64,000 bases of DNA. It comes from CAVVZJ01 sp963752755 (GTDB lineage Bacteria; Planctomycetota; Planctomycetia; Isosphaerales; Isosphaeraceae). The notes under the pieces were generated by a model. The model saw nothing but the letters and a program-made list of their open reading frames with translations. It made no database searches and was not told where the DNA came from. Below are positions 62,701 through 64,000 of this stretch, piece after piece. Where the stretch lies: contig CAVVZJ010000003.1 in NCBI GenBank assembly GCA_963752755.1, positions 186,001 through 250,000 on the forward strand, written 5' to 3'. The stretch's first letter is position 1, and every line of letters begins with the position of its first letter. The translations under genes were made by a program, and so were the position numbers.

Positions 62701-63968
62701 GCTTGCCGCGCGGGGCCGCGGCGATCGCGCGGGCGCCGTCATCGGCCAGGACGACGGGCCGGAGCCGGATTCCCTCGACACGCCAGCGGACAACCCGGCC
62801 GTCGTCGTCGCGGCTCAGGAAGAGTTCGCCGCCGGGACCCGCCAGCAGGTCGCGCAACGCCCGGACGTGCGGCGGCGCCACGTCGGGCAGGATCGGCCGG
62901 CCGTTGCTGATGTCGTAGCTGCGGACCCGACCCGCGCCGTCGCCCGAGGCAAGGAAGCGGCCGTCCACGCCAAGGGCCAAGGCGTTGACCCCGATCAGGT
63001 GCTCGGGGAGCACGCCCAGAAGCTCGCGGTTCCCGTCACCGACGCGCCAGAGCCGCACCGTGGAATCGGCCGAGGCGCTGACGAGCAAGTCGCCATCGGC
63101 CGCCAGGGCGACCGCGTTGACCTCGGCGGTATGTCCGCGCTGCACCAAGAGCGACGGCTCAAATCGGGCCCGGAGCAGGGCCGAGGGTCGCAAGGCCAGC
63201 CAGGGGGGAACTCCCCCCTTCGAGCGGAACCCCTGGTCGCGGAGCGTGGGGTCGGCCTGCAAGGCGGCGAGGGCCCCGAGCAGGCTCCTCGGAGGCGACT
63301 TCCAGGCCTTTCCTCAAGGAGCGGGCAAACGGGCTAGGACCGCTCGGGTCGGCGGCGGCGGGTTTGCCGACGGCGGCAAGCCAGGCCGAGGTGCCCGGCC
63401 ATCGCGTCAAGCGGTCGAGCAGGCGGTCGGCTGAACCTGGCTCGGCCTTCGAGCCGGACACGGGCAACGTCCGACCATGCAAGGAGGTATCGAGCCAGCA
63501 AACGACCCGGCAGCCGCGACGACCGGACAGGTCGTCGAGGGCCGCTTCGGGTGTCCAGCCGCTGCGGGCGAGGTCGCTGGCGCGGGCGTCGATCGGCAGC
63601 AGGACCTCGCGAACTCCGGTCGCGGCGGCCTGTCCGGCGAAGGCGATCACCACGAGGTCGCCCTTCCGAGCCCGGTCGAGCCCGGGACCGGTCGCCCAGC
63701 GGAGGTTCGCCGCCGATGGCTCCAGCGGTCCCCTTCCCGCGCCGGGGCGGCGGTCGCCGCCGTCGTGCAGCAAGCGGACATGGTCGCGGCCGATCTCCGC
63801 CTCGAGCCAGGTGGCCAGGTCACGCGCCTCACGGATCGCGCCGGGACTCTCCGGGATCGCCGGGTCCGCGTAGCGCTGTACGCCAACAACCACCGCCCAG
63901 GTTGCTGGCGGCCGATCGCCTGGGCCGGTTGCCTGGGCCGACGCTCGATCCGTCCCGAAGAGGAGCAC
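59726..63968 (-). CDS. Secreted pseudo-caspase/WD40/caspase protein (partial, frameshifted)
   Basis: The gene enters from beyond the right edge; the visible end encodes part of a signal peptide (GLVLVVLLFGTDRASAQA). An N-terminal caspase-like domain reads WAVVVGVQRYADPAI and DLVVIAFAGQAAATG. It then reads CWLDTSLHGRTL: glutamine and serine stand where histidine and cysteine should be. After a frame change near 63290 come WD40-type repeats (HTAEVNAVALAADGDLLVSA, SADSTVRLWRVGDG). A C-terminal caspase domain has both residues, His (codon 60263-60265, FLAGHTD) and Cys (codon 60038-60040, VDACQAE). The frame changes again near 59840; the other frame shows an EF-hand-like DRNDDQVITTAEL and runs to about 59590. 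The 3' end is unresolved. Confidence 0.7.
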
Positions 63969-64000
63969 GACCAGGACGAGTCCGGTCGCGACGCGCGGAA

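Overview
The window is GC-rich chromosomal DNA from a planctomycete, most likely of the Isosphaeraceae type. The pointers are a DUF1552 / cytochrome-c DUF1587-1592-1588-1585 gene pair, BlaI/M56 regulation, a TPR-Hint secreted protein, and caspase-WD40 and FHA/zinc-ribbon proteins. The taxon is inferred from gene content only. Coding density is high and there are three tRNA genes (Glu-TTC, Pro-TGG, Val-TAC). I saw no rRNA, CRISPR array, prophage or insertion sequence.

Layout. At 1-8 kb: a secreted TPR/Hint protein cut by the left edge, a SpoU-class RNA methyltransferase, and a two-gene block of hybrid histidine kinases. At 8-13 kb: an ECF-like sigma factor, csrA with a structured leader, a DJ-1/PfpI protein, tRNA-Glu, a dicarboxylate symporter and a histone-deacetylase-fold enzyme. 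At 13-24 kb: a GT39-like membrane protein, pncB, parA-parB with a terminator-like hairpin, a degenerate kinase-like protein, tRNA-Pro, deoC, a membrane protein, rnc, an EfpL-type EF-P paralogue and an Ada-type alkyltransferase. At 24-33 kb: an MMPL transporter, RNase R, a small zinc-ribbon protein, a HEAT-repeat protein and a secreted protein. At 33-41 kb: the DUF1592/DUF1552 pair and a BlaI/BlaR1-like operon with an operator-promoter overlap. At 41-46 kb: a glycosyltransferase, cmk-plsC, a lipoprotein, an SDR, tRNA-Val and tandem DUF190 genes.

The right-hand 17 kb (46.6-64 kb) is the most distinctive part. It holds a type VI secretion-like locus: tssA, tagJ/impE, a zinc-ribbon double-FHA protein, tssK, tssL and a short TssM-like protein. 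With these are a large membrane-anchored pseudo-caspase protein, a caspase-WD40 protein running off the right edge, and an unassigned protein at 46.7 kb that could be an effector. Sheath, Hcp, VgrG, baseplate and ClpV genes are not in the window.

Several ParB-site-like palindromes lie between about 2.7 and 32 kb around parAB, so this part of the chromosome may be near the replication origin. A two-copy dispersed element (about 3.2 and 30.4 kb) has conserved ends, conserved spacing and no coding explanation.

Quality caution: about fourteen genes with recognisable families are split across reading frames, some at homopolymer runs, while their neighbours are intact. Sequencing indels in a draft assembly explain this better than mass pseudogenisation. 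These genes are annotated as single loci with the break points noted.
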